Of a DNA stretch of 64,000 nucleotides, positions 36,693 to 44,820 are shown piece after piece. This DNA is from JL08 sp963765555 (GTDB lineage Bacteria; Pseudomonadota; Alphaproteobacteria; Rhodobacterales; Rhodobacteraceae): contig CAVXWX010000003.1 in assembly GCA_963765555.1 (NCBI GenBank), positions 310,001 through 374,000 of the forward strand, written 5' to 3'. Numbering within the stretch: the stretch's first letter is position 1; each line of letters starts with the position of its first letter. Below the pieces are notes generated by a model. It had not been told where the DNA came from. It saw only the letters and a program-made list of their open reading frames with translations, and did not search any database. Position numbers and translations under genes: made by a program.

Positions 36693-37820
36693 GTGCCGCA
36701 GGCCAACGCTGCCCGAACCCCTTATCTGAACATCGAAAACCTTTGGAAAGCCTTTGGCGATTTTCTTGCGCTCAAGGATATCTCTCTCGAAATCGAAGAT
36801 GGAGAATTTGTCTGTTTCCTTGGGCCATCGGGCTGCGGGAAAACCACGTTGCTGCGCGCGATTGCCGGGCTTGATCTGCAAACCAAAGGGCGGGTGGTGC
36901 AGGGCGGCAAGGACGTGTCGACCCTGCCGCCATCCGAACGTGATTTCGGCATTGTGTTCCAGTCCTATGCCCTGTTTCCGAACCTGACGATTGAAAAGAA
37001 CATTGCGTTCGGCCTTGAAAACACCGGCCGAAACAAGGCCGAGATTGCCAGCCGTGTCACCGAATTGCTGGATCTGGTGGGGCTGGCCGAACAGCGCAAG
37101 AAATACCCCGCGCAACTTTCTGGCGGGCAACAACAGCGTATTGCGCTGGCCCGCGCGATTGCCACCAGTCCCGGCCTGTTGCTGCTGGACGAACCCCTGT
37201 CGGCGCTGGACGCCAAGGTGCGGGTGCACTTGCGCCATGAAATCAAGGATTTGCAGCGCAAACTTGGTGTAACCACCGTGATGGTAACGCACGATCAGGA
37301 AGAGGCGCTTTCGATGGCGGACCGGATCGTGGTGATGAAAGACGGGGTGATCGAACAAATCGGATCCCCGACCGAGATTTACCGCCATCCCGCCACCCTG
37401 TTCGTGGCCGGATTTATTGGTGAAATGAACCAGATTGCAGCAAAGGCGGGCGCGTCTGACACGGTGTCCTTTGGCGGTGCCGAGATGAAATGCCGCCCGC
37501 ACGCATTTGCCAAGGGCGCGAACATCATCGCCGCCATCCGCCCCGAAGATATTATTCCCCACGGCTCAGAGGCCCAAGCGCTTGGGTCGGACGATGTAAT
37601 CGAAACGCCGGACAACGCGTTCGAAGTGCTGGTGGCGGATATGGAATTTCTGGGATCGTTCTGGCGCTGCCATCTGGAACATGAACGATTTGCGCATGCC
37701 GAAGTTTACGCCGATTTTTCGATCAACGCTGTGCGACGGCTGGAACTGGCCAGCGGCAAGCGGATGATGATCGAATTGCCCAAAAGCCGCCTGATGGCCT
37801 TTGACAGCGGCAAGGTCTGA
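36693..37820 (+). CDS. phnT: 2-aminoethylphosphonate ABC transporter ATP-binding protein
   Basis: A 375-residue ATPase starting at a GTG (36693) with AAGGACAAG upstream. Motifs: Walker A GPSGCGKTTLLRAIAG, Q-loop FQSYALFPNLTI, signature LSGGQQQRIALARAI, Walker B LLLLDEPLSALD, switch VTHDQEEALSMADRI, and a C-terminal TOBE-type domain (IIAAIRPEDIIPHG). The spacing to phnU is four bases. It powers import of 2-AEP or a related aminophosphonate. Confidence 0.87.
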   Translation: MPQANAARTPYLNIENLWKAFGDFLALKDISLEIEDGEFVCFLGPSGCGKTTLLRAIAGLDLQTKGRVVQGGKDVSTLPPSERDFGIVFQSYALFPNLTIEKNIAFGLENTGRNKAEIASRVTELLDLVGLAEQRKKYPAQLSGGQQQRIALARAIATSPGLLLLDEPLSALDAKVRVHLRHEIKDLQRKLGVTTVMVTHDQEEALSMADRIVVMKDGVIEQIGSPTEIYRHPATLFVAGFIGEMNQIAAKAGASDTVSFGGAEMKCRPHAFAKGANIIAAIRPEDIIPHGSEAQALGSDDVIETPDNAFEVLVADMEFLGSFWRCHLEHERFAHAEVYADFSINAVRRLELASGKRMMIELPKSRLMAFDSGKV

Positions 37821-37824
37821 GCGG

Positions 37825-39840
37825 ATGAGCAACGTTTCCACACAACACTTGCCCGCAGGTCCCATCGTCAAGGGCAAGCTGAGCCGTGACGACATTATCA
37901 TGCGCGGCGGTCTGATCGTGATTGCGCTCTATCTGATCGTCACGCTGGCCTTTCCGCTTTATGCGATGATGTCGAAATCGCTGTCGACCTATACGTTTGA
38001 TCTGTCCACGTTCGAATTTCAGGTCAGCGACGAAGACGGCACATTTTCGGATGAAATTGCCACGGCGGCGGAATTGAACGCTCAACTGGGCGTGCTGACA
38101 CCGGATGATCTGATCGCCGGATCAGACAGCCGGTTGGGGGTTACGCAGTTTTTCCCCGACTTCAGCTTTCGCAGCCCCGTGAAATACCGCGTGCGCAACC
38201 TTGCCGAAGACGGGCGGTTCCTGATCGGGTCCGATCTGGTGGACAGCACCGACTGGGTCGAACTGGACAGCAACACCTTCCGCCGTGTGCAATTGCGCCC
38301 GACACAGGCGCGGGGGCTGGGCAATTTTGTCAATTATTTCTCCACCCCCAGCCTGTCAAACTCGATCAAGAATTCGGTTGTGATCGCGACGATCAGCACG
38401 ATCATCACGGTCACGCTGGCGTTCTGGTTTGCCTTTGCGCTGAACCGCACTTGCATGCGGTTCAAGGGGTTTTTCCGCCTTGTCGCGATGGCGCCTATTC
38501 TGGTGCCCTCGCTGTTGCCGGGCATTGCGCTGGTCTATCTGTTCGGCAATCAGGGCATGTTAAAAGAGTTGTTGTTCGGGGCCAGCATCTATGGCCCCAT
38601 CGGCATTGTGATCGGATCGGTGTTTTTCACCTTTCCCCACGCGTTCCTGATCATTTCTACCGCGCTCGCCATATCCGATGCGCGCCTTTACGAGGCTGCC
38701 GTGTCGCTGCGCGCCACCCCGTGGCGTACGTTCTGGACCGTCACAATTCCCGGTGCGCGCTATGGGCTGGTGTCGGCGGCGTTCGTGGTGTTCAACCTTG
38801 TGATTACCGATTTCGGCCTGCCCAAAGTGATCGGCGGGCAATTCAACGTGCTGGCCGTGGATATCTACAAACAGGTGATCGGGCAGCAGAATTTCGAAAT
38901 GGGCGCAGTGGTGTCTGTGGTTCTGGTGATCCCCGCCATCGTCGCCTTCAGCGTCGACCGTCTGGTGCAAAGCAAACAGGTGGCGCTGTTGTCGGCGCGT
39001 TCCGTGCCGTATCAGCCCAGCCCGAACCGCCGCGCGGACCGTCTGTTTCTGGCCTATGCCTGCGCCATTGCCGTGTTCATTCTGGGGATGCTGGGGATTT
39101 GCCAGTTCGCCGCCCTGATCAAATTCTGGCCCTACGACCTGAGCCTGAGCCTGAACAACTATCAGTTCAACCGCATGGATGGCGGCGGGTGGGCGGCCTA
39201 TTTCAATTCGATCAAGTTGGGCCTGCTGACAGCCATCATCGGTACTGCGGTGATTTTCTTTGGCGCCTATCTGGTGGAAAAATCCAACGGTTTTCGCACC
39301 GGTCGGGCGGTATTCCAGATGTTTGCGATGCTGCCGATGGCCATTCCGGGTATGGTGCTGGGGCTGGCCTATATCTTTTTCTTCAACAATCCGGCCAATC
39401 CGCTGAATGCGATTTACGGCACGATGGCCATTCTGGTCGTCTGTACCATCACCCACTTTTATACGGTGTCCCACCTGACGGCGGTCACGGCCCTGCAACA
39501 GATGGATCGTGAGTTTGAATCTGTGTCCGCCTCGCTGAAACAACCGACGCTCAAGCTGTTTTCACGGGTGACGGTGCCGGTTTGCATGCCTGCCGTGCTG
39601 GATATTTCCATCTATCTGTTCGTGAATGCGATGACGACGGTATCGGCCGTGGTGTTTCTGTATTCGCCCAAGACAGCGCTGGCGTCGATTGCGGTGCTGA
39701 ACATGGATGACGCGGGCGATATTGCACCGGCGGCAGCGATGGGAATGATGATCTTTTACACCAATGCGGCCGCCCGCATTCTGCACATGATCGCATCCAA
39801 GGGTATATTGCGCCGCACCCAGGCGTGGCGTGCGCGTTAA
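37825..39840 (+). CDS. phnU: 2-aminoethylphosphonate ABC transporter permease, two fused permease domains
   Basis: A 671-residue protein with two BPD_transp_1 domains in one chain, so it supplies both halves of the channel. The first half has ISDARLYEAAVSLRATPWRTFWTVTIPGARYG; the second has MDREFESVSASLKQPTLKLFSRVTVPVCMPAVLD. I start it at MSNVSTQHL (37825). Between the first helix (about 25-45) and the second lies a hydrophilic stretch of roughly 110-120 residues that makes it longer than the usual fused AEP permease; it should be periplasmic. It ends just before the convergent LysR gene. Confidence 0.85.
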   Translation: MSNVSTQHLPAGPIVKGKLSRDDIIMRGGLIVIALYLIVTLAFPLYAMMSKSLSTYTFDLSTFEFQVSDEDGTFSDEIATAAELNAQLGVLTPDDLIAGSDSRLGVTQFFPDFSFRSPVKYRVRNLAEDGRFLIGSDLVDSTDWVELDSNTFRRVQLRPTQARGLGNFVNYFSTPSLSNSIKNSVVIATISTIITVTLAFWFAFALNRTCMRFKGFFRLVAMAPILVPSLLPGIALVYLFGNQGMLKELLFGASIYGPIGIVIGSVFFTFPHAFLIISTALAISDARLYEAAVSLRATPWRTFWTVTIPGARYGLVSAAFVVFNLVITDFGLPKVIGGQFNVLAVDIYKQVIGQQNFEMGAVVSVVLVIPAIVAFSVDRLVQSKQVALLSARSVPYQPSPNRRADRLFLAYACAIAVFILGMLGICQFAALIKFWPYDLSLSLNNYQFNRMDGGGWAAYFNSIKLGLLTAIIGTAVIFFGAYLVEKSNGFRTGRAVFQMFAMLPMAIPGMVLGLAYIFFFNNPANPLNAIYGTMAILVVCTITHFYTVSHLTAVTALQQMDREFESVSASLKQPTLKLFSRVTVPVCMPAVLDISIYLFVNAMTTVSAVVFLYSPKTALASIAVLNMDDAGDIAPAAAMGMMIFYTNAAARILHMIASKGILRRTQAWRAR

Positions 39841-39846
39841 GCACAT

Positions 39847-40710
39847 TCAGGTACGCGCGGTTGCAAACTCCATAAAGGCGCGGATCACTTTCACCTCGCG
39901 CCGTTGCATCATGTAAACAAGCGATTCCGTCATGGTCACATTGATCCCGTTAATCGGGATCTGCACCAGACGATCATCATTGCCGAATTCGGCAAGGGAT
40001 ACAAAACCGATGCCCGCGCCCGACGCGACAACCTCGCGCATCGCCTCGCGGCCTTCGGCCTCGATCGCGGGGGTCAGGCGCACGCCCTGTCTTTCGGCCT
40101 CGGCCTCGATCTTCTGGCGGGTCTTTGATCCGGCTTCGCGGAAAATCAGGGGCAGGGCCGCCAGTTCCGCAAGGCTCAGGCTTGATTTCCCCTTGGGTGC
40201 GGCCCCTTTGGCGGCAAAGGCCACAATCGGGGTGGCCCCCAGATCATGCACCATCAGGTCTGTCCCGGGCGACAGGCTGCCAACCACGCCAATTTCGGCG
40301 TTGTAGGATCGTAGCGCCTCGACCACCTCTTCGGTGTTGCCGGTGCGCACACTGACAAACACGCGCGGATAGCGGGCGCGGAAGCGGCTTAGGATATCTG
40401 TGATGTGGTGCGCGGAATCTGCGATGATGCGCAATGTGCCCTCAACCGCGGTGCGGGTTTCGGACATATATTCTTCGATCTGCTGTTCGACATCGAAATA
40501 TTGCTTGGTCAGTACAAACAGCGCGCGCCCTTCACGGGTTAGCGATACGCGCTTGCGATCACGCAGGAACAACAGAACATCATAATCCTGTTCCAGTTTG
40601 CGCACCTGTTCTGATACGGCGGGCTGGCTTAGGTGCATCGCTTCGGCGGCGCGCGAAAATCCGCCGTGCAGTGCGACATTATGGAACGCTTTCAACTGGC
40701 TTTGACGCAT
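39847..40710 (-). CDS. LysR family regulator of phosphonate catabolism (probable)
   Basis: A 287-residue LysR protein with the N-terminal helix-turn-helix (FHNVALHGGFSRAAEAMHLSQPAVSEQVRKLE) and an effector domain (LRIIADSAHHITDILSRFRARYP). It is divergent from phnW and convergent with the importer genes, the usual position of the transcriptional activator in phnWAY clusters. The ligand is likely 2-AEP or a close product; that is inference from location. Confidence 0.87.
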   Translation of the reverse strand: MRQSQLKAFHNVALHGGFSRAAEAMHLSQPAVSEQVRKLEQDYDVLLFLRDRKRVSLTREGRALFVLTKQYFDVEQQIEEYMSETRTAVEGTLRIIADSAHHITDILSRFRARYPRVFVSVRTGNTEEVVEALRSYNAEIGVVGSLSPGTDLMVHDLGATPIVAFAAKGAAPKGKSSLSLAELAALPLIFREAGSKTRQKIEAEAERQGVRLTPAIEAEGREAMREVVASGAGIGFVSLAEFGNDDRLVQIPINGINVTMTESLVYMMQRREVKVIRAFMEFATART

Positions 40711-40745
40711 GGTTTGCCCCTGTGAGTGTTTCTATAGGCTGTGCT

Positions 40746-40777
40746 TATGTAACAATATCTATTAGCAATTTTACATA
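40746..40777. promoter_or_regulatory. Inverted repeat in the LysR-phnW divergent region
   Basis: TATGTAA (40746-40752) and TTACATA (40771-40777) are perfect inverted 7-mers 18 bases apart in the AT-rich gap between the divergent regulator (start 40710) and phnW (start 40834). This fits a LysR-type recognition site governing phnW and its own gene. Confidence 0.45.
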
Positions 40778-40789
40778 TGGACAAGATTG

Positions 40790-40804
40790 CCCCACATGAT
40801 GGGG
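40790..40804. promoter_or_regulatory. Short palindrome before phnW
   Basis: CCCCA-CATGA-TGGGG, a 5-bp inverted repeat centred on CATG, lies 30 bases upstream of the phnW start. It may be a second operator half or a leader element. No T tract follows, so it is not a terminator. Confidence 0.3.
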
Positions 40805-40833
40805 TATTCCATCGGTGTGTCCGGAGAGAGACA

Positions 40834-42021
40834 ATGACCAATGCAGCCCCGAAAATTGAAGCGCCACGTCTGGGGGAGCCCTATCTGCTGACGCCCGGCC
40901 CGCTGACCACATCCTACGCGGTGAAAGAGGCGATGCTGCGCGATTGGGGCAGTTGGGATGGCGATTTTCGCGCCATGACCCGATCCATGCGCGATGCGTT
41001 GCTGGCAATGCTGGGGCAGGGCGGCGATGAATTCGATTGCGTGCCGATGCAGGGCAGCGGCAGTTTTTCTGTCGAGGCGATGTTAGGCTCGTTCATTCCG
41101 CGTGACGGCAAGGTGCTGGTACTGGCCAACGGTGCCTATGGCATGCGCACCGCGCAAACCCTGCAGTATCTTGGGCGTGATCACATCGTTCTGGACAAGG
41201 GCGATTATCTGCCCCCGCGCGGGGACGAGGTGGCGCAAATTCTGGCCGATGATCCGGCGATCACTCATGTTGTTGCGATCCACTGCGAAACCAGTTCCGG
41301 TATCCTGAACCCGGTCGAGGAAATTTCCGAAGTCACCTATGCTGCCGGGCGCAAGCTGCTGATTGACAGCATGTCGGCCTTTGGCGCGATCCCGCTGGAG
41401 CCATCCAAAATCCGTTACGAGGCACTGGTGTCGTCCGCCAATAAATGCATCGAAGGCGTGCCCGGTTTCGGCTTTATCATCGCCCGCAAGTCCGAGCTTG
41501 AGGCGGCCAAGGGCAACAGCCACTCGCTCAGCCTTGATGTGCATGCGCAATGGGCGCACTTGAACAAGACGGGGCAGTGGCGCTTTACCCCGCCCACCCA
41601 TGTGGTCGCCGCCTTTCTGGAAGCCTTGCGCGCACACAAGGAAGAAGGCGGTGTGGCGGGGCGCGGGGCACGTTACACCCGCAACCGCGACGTTGTTGTG
41701 GCGGGGATGCGCGATCTGGGGTTTGAAACCCTGCTGGCCAATCGCTGGTTGTCGCCTATCATTGTTACATTCTTCTGCCCTGCCGACGAAAAATTCGAAT
41801 TCGACACCTTCTATGAGCTGATGAAAGCCAAGGGCTTTATTATTTATCCGGGCAAGCTGACGGCGGTGGACAGTTTCCGCATCGGCTGTATCGGGCAGAT
41901 GGACGAACACGTCATGCGCCAGGTCGTGGACGCCGCCAAGGCCTGTCTGGACAAGATGGGTGTCACACATGCCGCGCCGCCCCCTGCGGCGCTGAAAGAA
42001 CGCGCCAAACTGGCTGCCTGA
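40834..42021 (+). CDS. phnW: 2-aminoethylphosphonate-pyruvate transaminase
   Basis: A 395-residue PLP enzyme that transfers the amino group of 2-AEP to pyruvate, giving phosphonoacetaldehyde and alanine. Family features are PYLLTPGPLTTSYAVKEAML, MQGSGSFSVEAMLGS, HCETSSGILNPVEEI, the PLP-carrying DSMSAFGAIPLE segment and Lys204 in SSANKCIEGVPG. I start it at the ATG at 40834, preceded by GGAGAGAG; the frame also has an ATG at 40777. First gene of the catabolic operon phnW-phnA-phnY. Confidence 0.93.
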   Translation: MTNAAPKIEAPRLGEPYLLTPGPLTTSYAVKEAMLRDWGSWDGDFRAMTRSMRDALLAMLGQGGDEFDCVPMQGSGSFSVEAMLGSFIPRDGKVLVLANGAYGMRTAQTLQYLGRDHIVLDKGDYLPPRGDEVAQILADDPAITHVVAIHCETSSGILNPVEEISEVTYAAGRKLLIDSMSAFGAIPLEPSKIRYEALVSSANKCIEGVPGFGFIIARKSELEAAKGNSHSLSLDVHAQWAHLNKTGQWRFTPPTHVVAAFLEALRAHKEEGGVAGRGARYTRNRDVVVAGMRDLGFETLLANRWLSPIIVTFFCPADEKFEFDTFYELMKAKGFIIYPGKLTAVDSFRIGCIGQMDEHVMRQVVDAAKACLDKMGVTHAAPPPAALKERAKLAA

Positions 42022-42040
42022 AAAGAAAAAAGGAATACCG

Positions 42041-43285
42041 ATGACCCTGCAAACACCGATTACGGCAAACGAACGCGTTTACCCGATGCCCAAAGTACCC
42101 GCCATCGCGATCTGTCTGGACGGGTGCGAACCGGAATATCTGGACAAGGCCATTGCCGACGGGTTGATGCCCACGCTGAAACGCATGCGCGAAACCGGCA
42201 CCGACCGTCTGGCCCATTCGGTGATCCCGTCCTTTACCAACCCCAATAACCTGTCCATCGCCACAGGCCGCCCGCCTGCCGTGCACGGCATTTGCGGCAA
42301 CTACCTTTACGAACCGGAAACCGGTGAAGAGGTGATGATGAACGACGTGCGGTTCCTGCGCGCGCCCACTGTGTTCAAAACCTTTTATGACGCAGGCGCA
42401 CGTGTGGCGATTGTCACCGCCAAGGACAAATTGCGCGCACTGTTGGGCGCAGGGCTTAAATTTGACGAAGATCGCGCCAAATGCTTTTCCGCCGAAAAAT
42501 CCGACAGCACAACCGTCGCCGAACACGGACAGGACAAGGCCAGCGCATGGCTGGGCATGCCCCAGCCCGAAGTCTATTCCGCCGACCTGTCGGAGTTTGT
42601 ATTTGCCGCCGGTGTCAAGCTGCTGCGCGACTGGAAGCCCGATGTGATGTACCTGACCACCACCGATTACGTGCAGCACAAATACGCCCCCGATGACGCC
42701 GAGGCGAAATCGTTCTACGCGATGTTCGATAAATACCTGACCGAACTGGACGCGATGGGCGCGGCCATTGTTGTCACCGCCGATCACGGCATGAAGCCCA
42801 AACATCTGGCCGATGGATCGCCCGCGGTGGTCTATGTGCAGGATTTGCTGGACGAATGGCTGGGCAAGGCCGCCGCCCGCCTGATCCTGCCCATCACCGA
42901 CCCCTATGTCGTACATCACGGCGCGCTGGGATCGTTTGCAACCGCCTATCTGCCCGAAGGGGCAGACCACGCAGACATCATTGCCAAGCTGAAAGCAACC
43001 AAGGGCATCACCCATGTGCTGACCCGCGCCGAGGCGGTGAAGGAATTCGAACTGCCCGCCGACCGGATCGGGGATATCGTTCTGGTATCGGGTGAGAACA
43101 TGACCATCGGCACATCCGAAGACCGCCACGATCTGGCCGCGCTGAACGAACCGCTGCGCAGCCACGGTGGCCTGACCGAACAGGAAGTGCCCTTTATCGT
43201 GAACCGCGTGCTGGATCTGCCGGAAAAACCGCAATTGCGCAATTTCGACGCTTTCTTTTACGCCACCACAGCGGCAGCCCTTTGA
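42041..43285 (+). CDS. phnA: Phosphonoacetate hydrolase
   Basis: A 414-residue alkaline-phosphatase-superfamily enzyme that cleaves the C-P bond of phosphonoacetate to acetate and phosphate. The metal site and nucleophile are visible: Asp27 in AICLDGCEP, Thr66 in PSFTNPNNLS, Asp/His in YLTTTDYVQHKY and VTADHGMKPKH, and a late His region. It follows phnW and precedes phnY, giving the complete aminotransferase-dehydrogenase-hydrolase route that releases phosphate regardless of phosphate status. Confidence 0.93.
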   Translation: MTLQTPITANERVYPMPKVPAIAICLDGCEPEYLDKAIADGLMPTLKRMRETGTDRLAHSVIPSFTNPNNLSIATGRPPAVHGICGNYLYEPETGEEVMMNDVRFLRAPTVFKTFYDAGARVAIVTAKDKLRALLGAGLKFDEDRAKCFSAEKSDSTTVAEHGQDKASAWLGMPQPEVYSADLSEFVFAAGVKLLRDWKPDVMYLTTTDYVQHKYAPDDAEAKSFYAMFDKYLTELDAMGAAIVVTADHGMKPKHLADGSPAVVYVQDLLDEWLGKAAARLILPITDPYVVHHGALGSFATAYLPEGADHADIIAKLKATKGITHVLTRAEAVKEFELPADRIGDIVLVSGENMTIGTSEDRHDLAALNEPLRSHGGLTEQEVPFIVNRVLDLPEKPQLRNFDAFFYATTAAAL

Positions 43286-43301
43286 TATGGACGGAGCGAA
43301 A

Positions 43302-44753
43302 ATGAACAAGAAAATCGAGATCCGCCACGAAGGCATGCGCATCGGCGGCGAGGTGGTGTTCACCGACGATGTGGTGAACGTGCATTACCCCTATACGGAT
43401 GAGATCATCGGCACCGTACCCGCCGGAACAGCCGAACACGCCGCACGCGCCTTTGATATCGCCGCCGCCTACAAACCCAAGCTGACGCGCTATGAACGCC
43501 AGCAAATCCTGTTTCGCGCAGGCGAGTTGATCAAGGAACGGCGCGACGAACTGGCCTATTGGCTGACGCTGGAACTGGGCATCTGCCAGCAGCATGCGCT
43601 ATATGAAACGGGCCGCGCCTATGATGTGTTCACGCTGGCCGGACAATTGGCCATTCTGGATGACGGCGAGATTTTTTCCTGCGATCTGACACCGCAAGGA
43701 AAGGACCGCAAGATTTTCACCAAACGCGAACCGGTGGGCGTGATTTCGGCGATCACACCGTTCAACCACCCGCTGAACATGGTCAGCCACAAGATCGCGC
43801 CTGCGATTGCCACCAACAATTGCGTGGTGTGCAAACCCACCGAACTGACACCGCTGACGGCGCTATCGTTGGCCGATATCCTGTATGACGCGGGCCTGCC
43901 GCCCGAGATGTTTCAGGTGGTGACAGGCAATCCGCAGGACATCGGCGAAGAGATGATCGTGAACGATCATATCGATATCATCACCTTTACCGGCGGCGTG
44001 CCGGTGGGCAAATTGATCGCGTCCAAGGCGGGGTACAAACGCACCGCACTGGAACTGGGCGGGAACGATCCGCTGATTGTCCTGAACGATCTGTCCGATG
44101 CCGATCTGGACAAGGCCGCAACCATCGCCGTTGCGGGGGCCACCGGCAATTCGGGCCAGCGCTGCACGGCGGTGAAACGTATTCTGGTTCAGGAAAGCGT
44201 GGCCGACAGGTTTGTGCCTTTGGTTCTGGAAAAGGCCAAGAAGATCAAATTCGGCGATCCGATGGACCCCGAAACGCAACTGGGCTGTGTGATCCACGCC
44301 CAAGCGGCGGAAACATTTGAACGCCGCGTGTTCGATGCCGAAAAGGCGGGCGCGAAAATCCTGTACCATCCGGGCCGTCAGGGCGCGTTGCTGCCCCCGA
44401 TTGTGGTGGATCATGTGCCCCATGACAGCGAACTGGTGATGGAAGAAACCTTTGGCCCTGTCGTGCCCATCGTGCGCGTGCCCGACAATGACGAAGAGGT
44501 GATGGCGATTTCCAACAGCACCGAATTCGGCCTGTCCTCGGGCGTGTGCACCAACGATCTGCACCGCGCGATTGCCTATGTGAACGGGCTGGATGTGGGC
44601 ACCTGCAACATCTGGGAACAGCCCGGGTACCGGATTGAAATGTCGCCCTTTGGCGGCATCAAGGACAGCGGCAACGGCGTCAAGGAAGGCGTGTTGGAAG
44701 CGATGAAGTTCTTTACCAACGTGAAAACCTATTCGCTGCCTTGGCCGCGCTAG
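43302..44753 (+). CDS. phnY: Phosphonoacetaldehyde dehydrogenase
   Basis: A 483-residue NAD-dependent ALDH-superfamily enzyme that oxidises phosphonoacetaldehyde to phosphonoacetate, the PhnA substrate. Visible residues are Asn155 (TPFNHPLNM), Glu251 (ALELGGNDP) and Cys288 (NSGQRCTAVKR). I start it at the ATG at 43302 (CGGAGCG upstream) rather than the ATG at 43287. Its place directly after phnA supports the specific name over a general ALDH. Confidence 0.92.
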   Translation: MNKKIEIRHEGMRIGGEVVFTDDVVNVHYPYTDEIIGTVPAGTAEHAARAFDIAAAYKPKLTRYERQQILFRAGELIKERRDELAYWLTLELGICQQHALYETGRAYDVFTLAGQLAILDDGEIFSCDLTPQGKDRKIFTKREPVGVISAITPFNHPLNMVSHKIAPAIATNNCVVCKPTELTPLTALSLADILYDAGLPPEMFQVVTGNPQDIGEEMIVNDHIDIITFTGGVPVGKLIASKAGYKRTALELGGNDPLIVLNDLSDADLDKAATIAVAGATGNSGQRCTAVKRILVQESVADRFVPLVLEKAKKIKFGDPMDPETQLGCVIHAQAAETFERRVFDAEKAGAKILYHPGRQGALLPPIVVDHVPHDSELVMEETFGPVVPIVRVPDNDEEVMAISNSTEFGLSSGVCTNDLHRAIAYVNGLDVGTCNIWEQPGYRIEMSPFGGIKDSGNGVKEGVLEAMKFFTNVKTYSLPWPR

Positions 44754-44772
44754 GTCGTAAATTTCCCCAACT

Positions 44773-44805
44773 GGCGGGGGCTTTACGCCCCCGCCGTCCA
44801 TTTTT
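44773..44805 (+). terminator. Terminator-like hairpin between phnY and pbfA
   Basis: GGCGGGGGC / GCCCCCGCC forms a perfect 9-bp stem with loop TTTAC, followed by GTCCA and five T. It starts 20 bases after the phnY stop. It looks like a Rho-independent terminator or attenuator that would reduce transcription of pbfA and the genes beyond it. Confidence 0.65.
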
Positions 44806-44820
44806 GAACGGGACGATCAC

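Noticed and set aside
40790..40804. CCCCA-CATGA-TGGGG as a terminator of the LysR or phn transcripts
   Set aside because: The stem is only 5 bp, has no T tract and lies in the promoter region, so an operator is the better guess.
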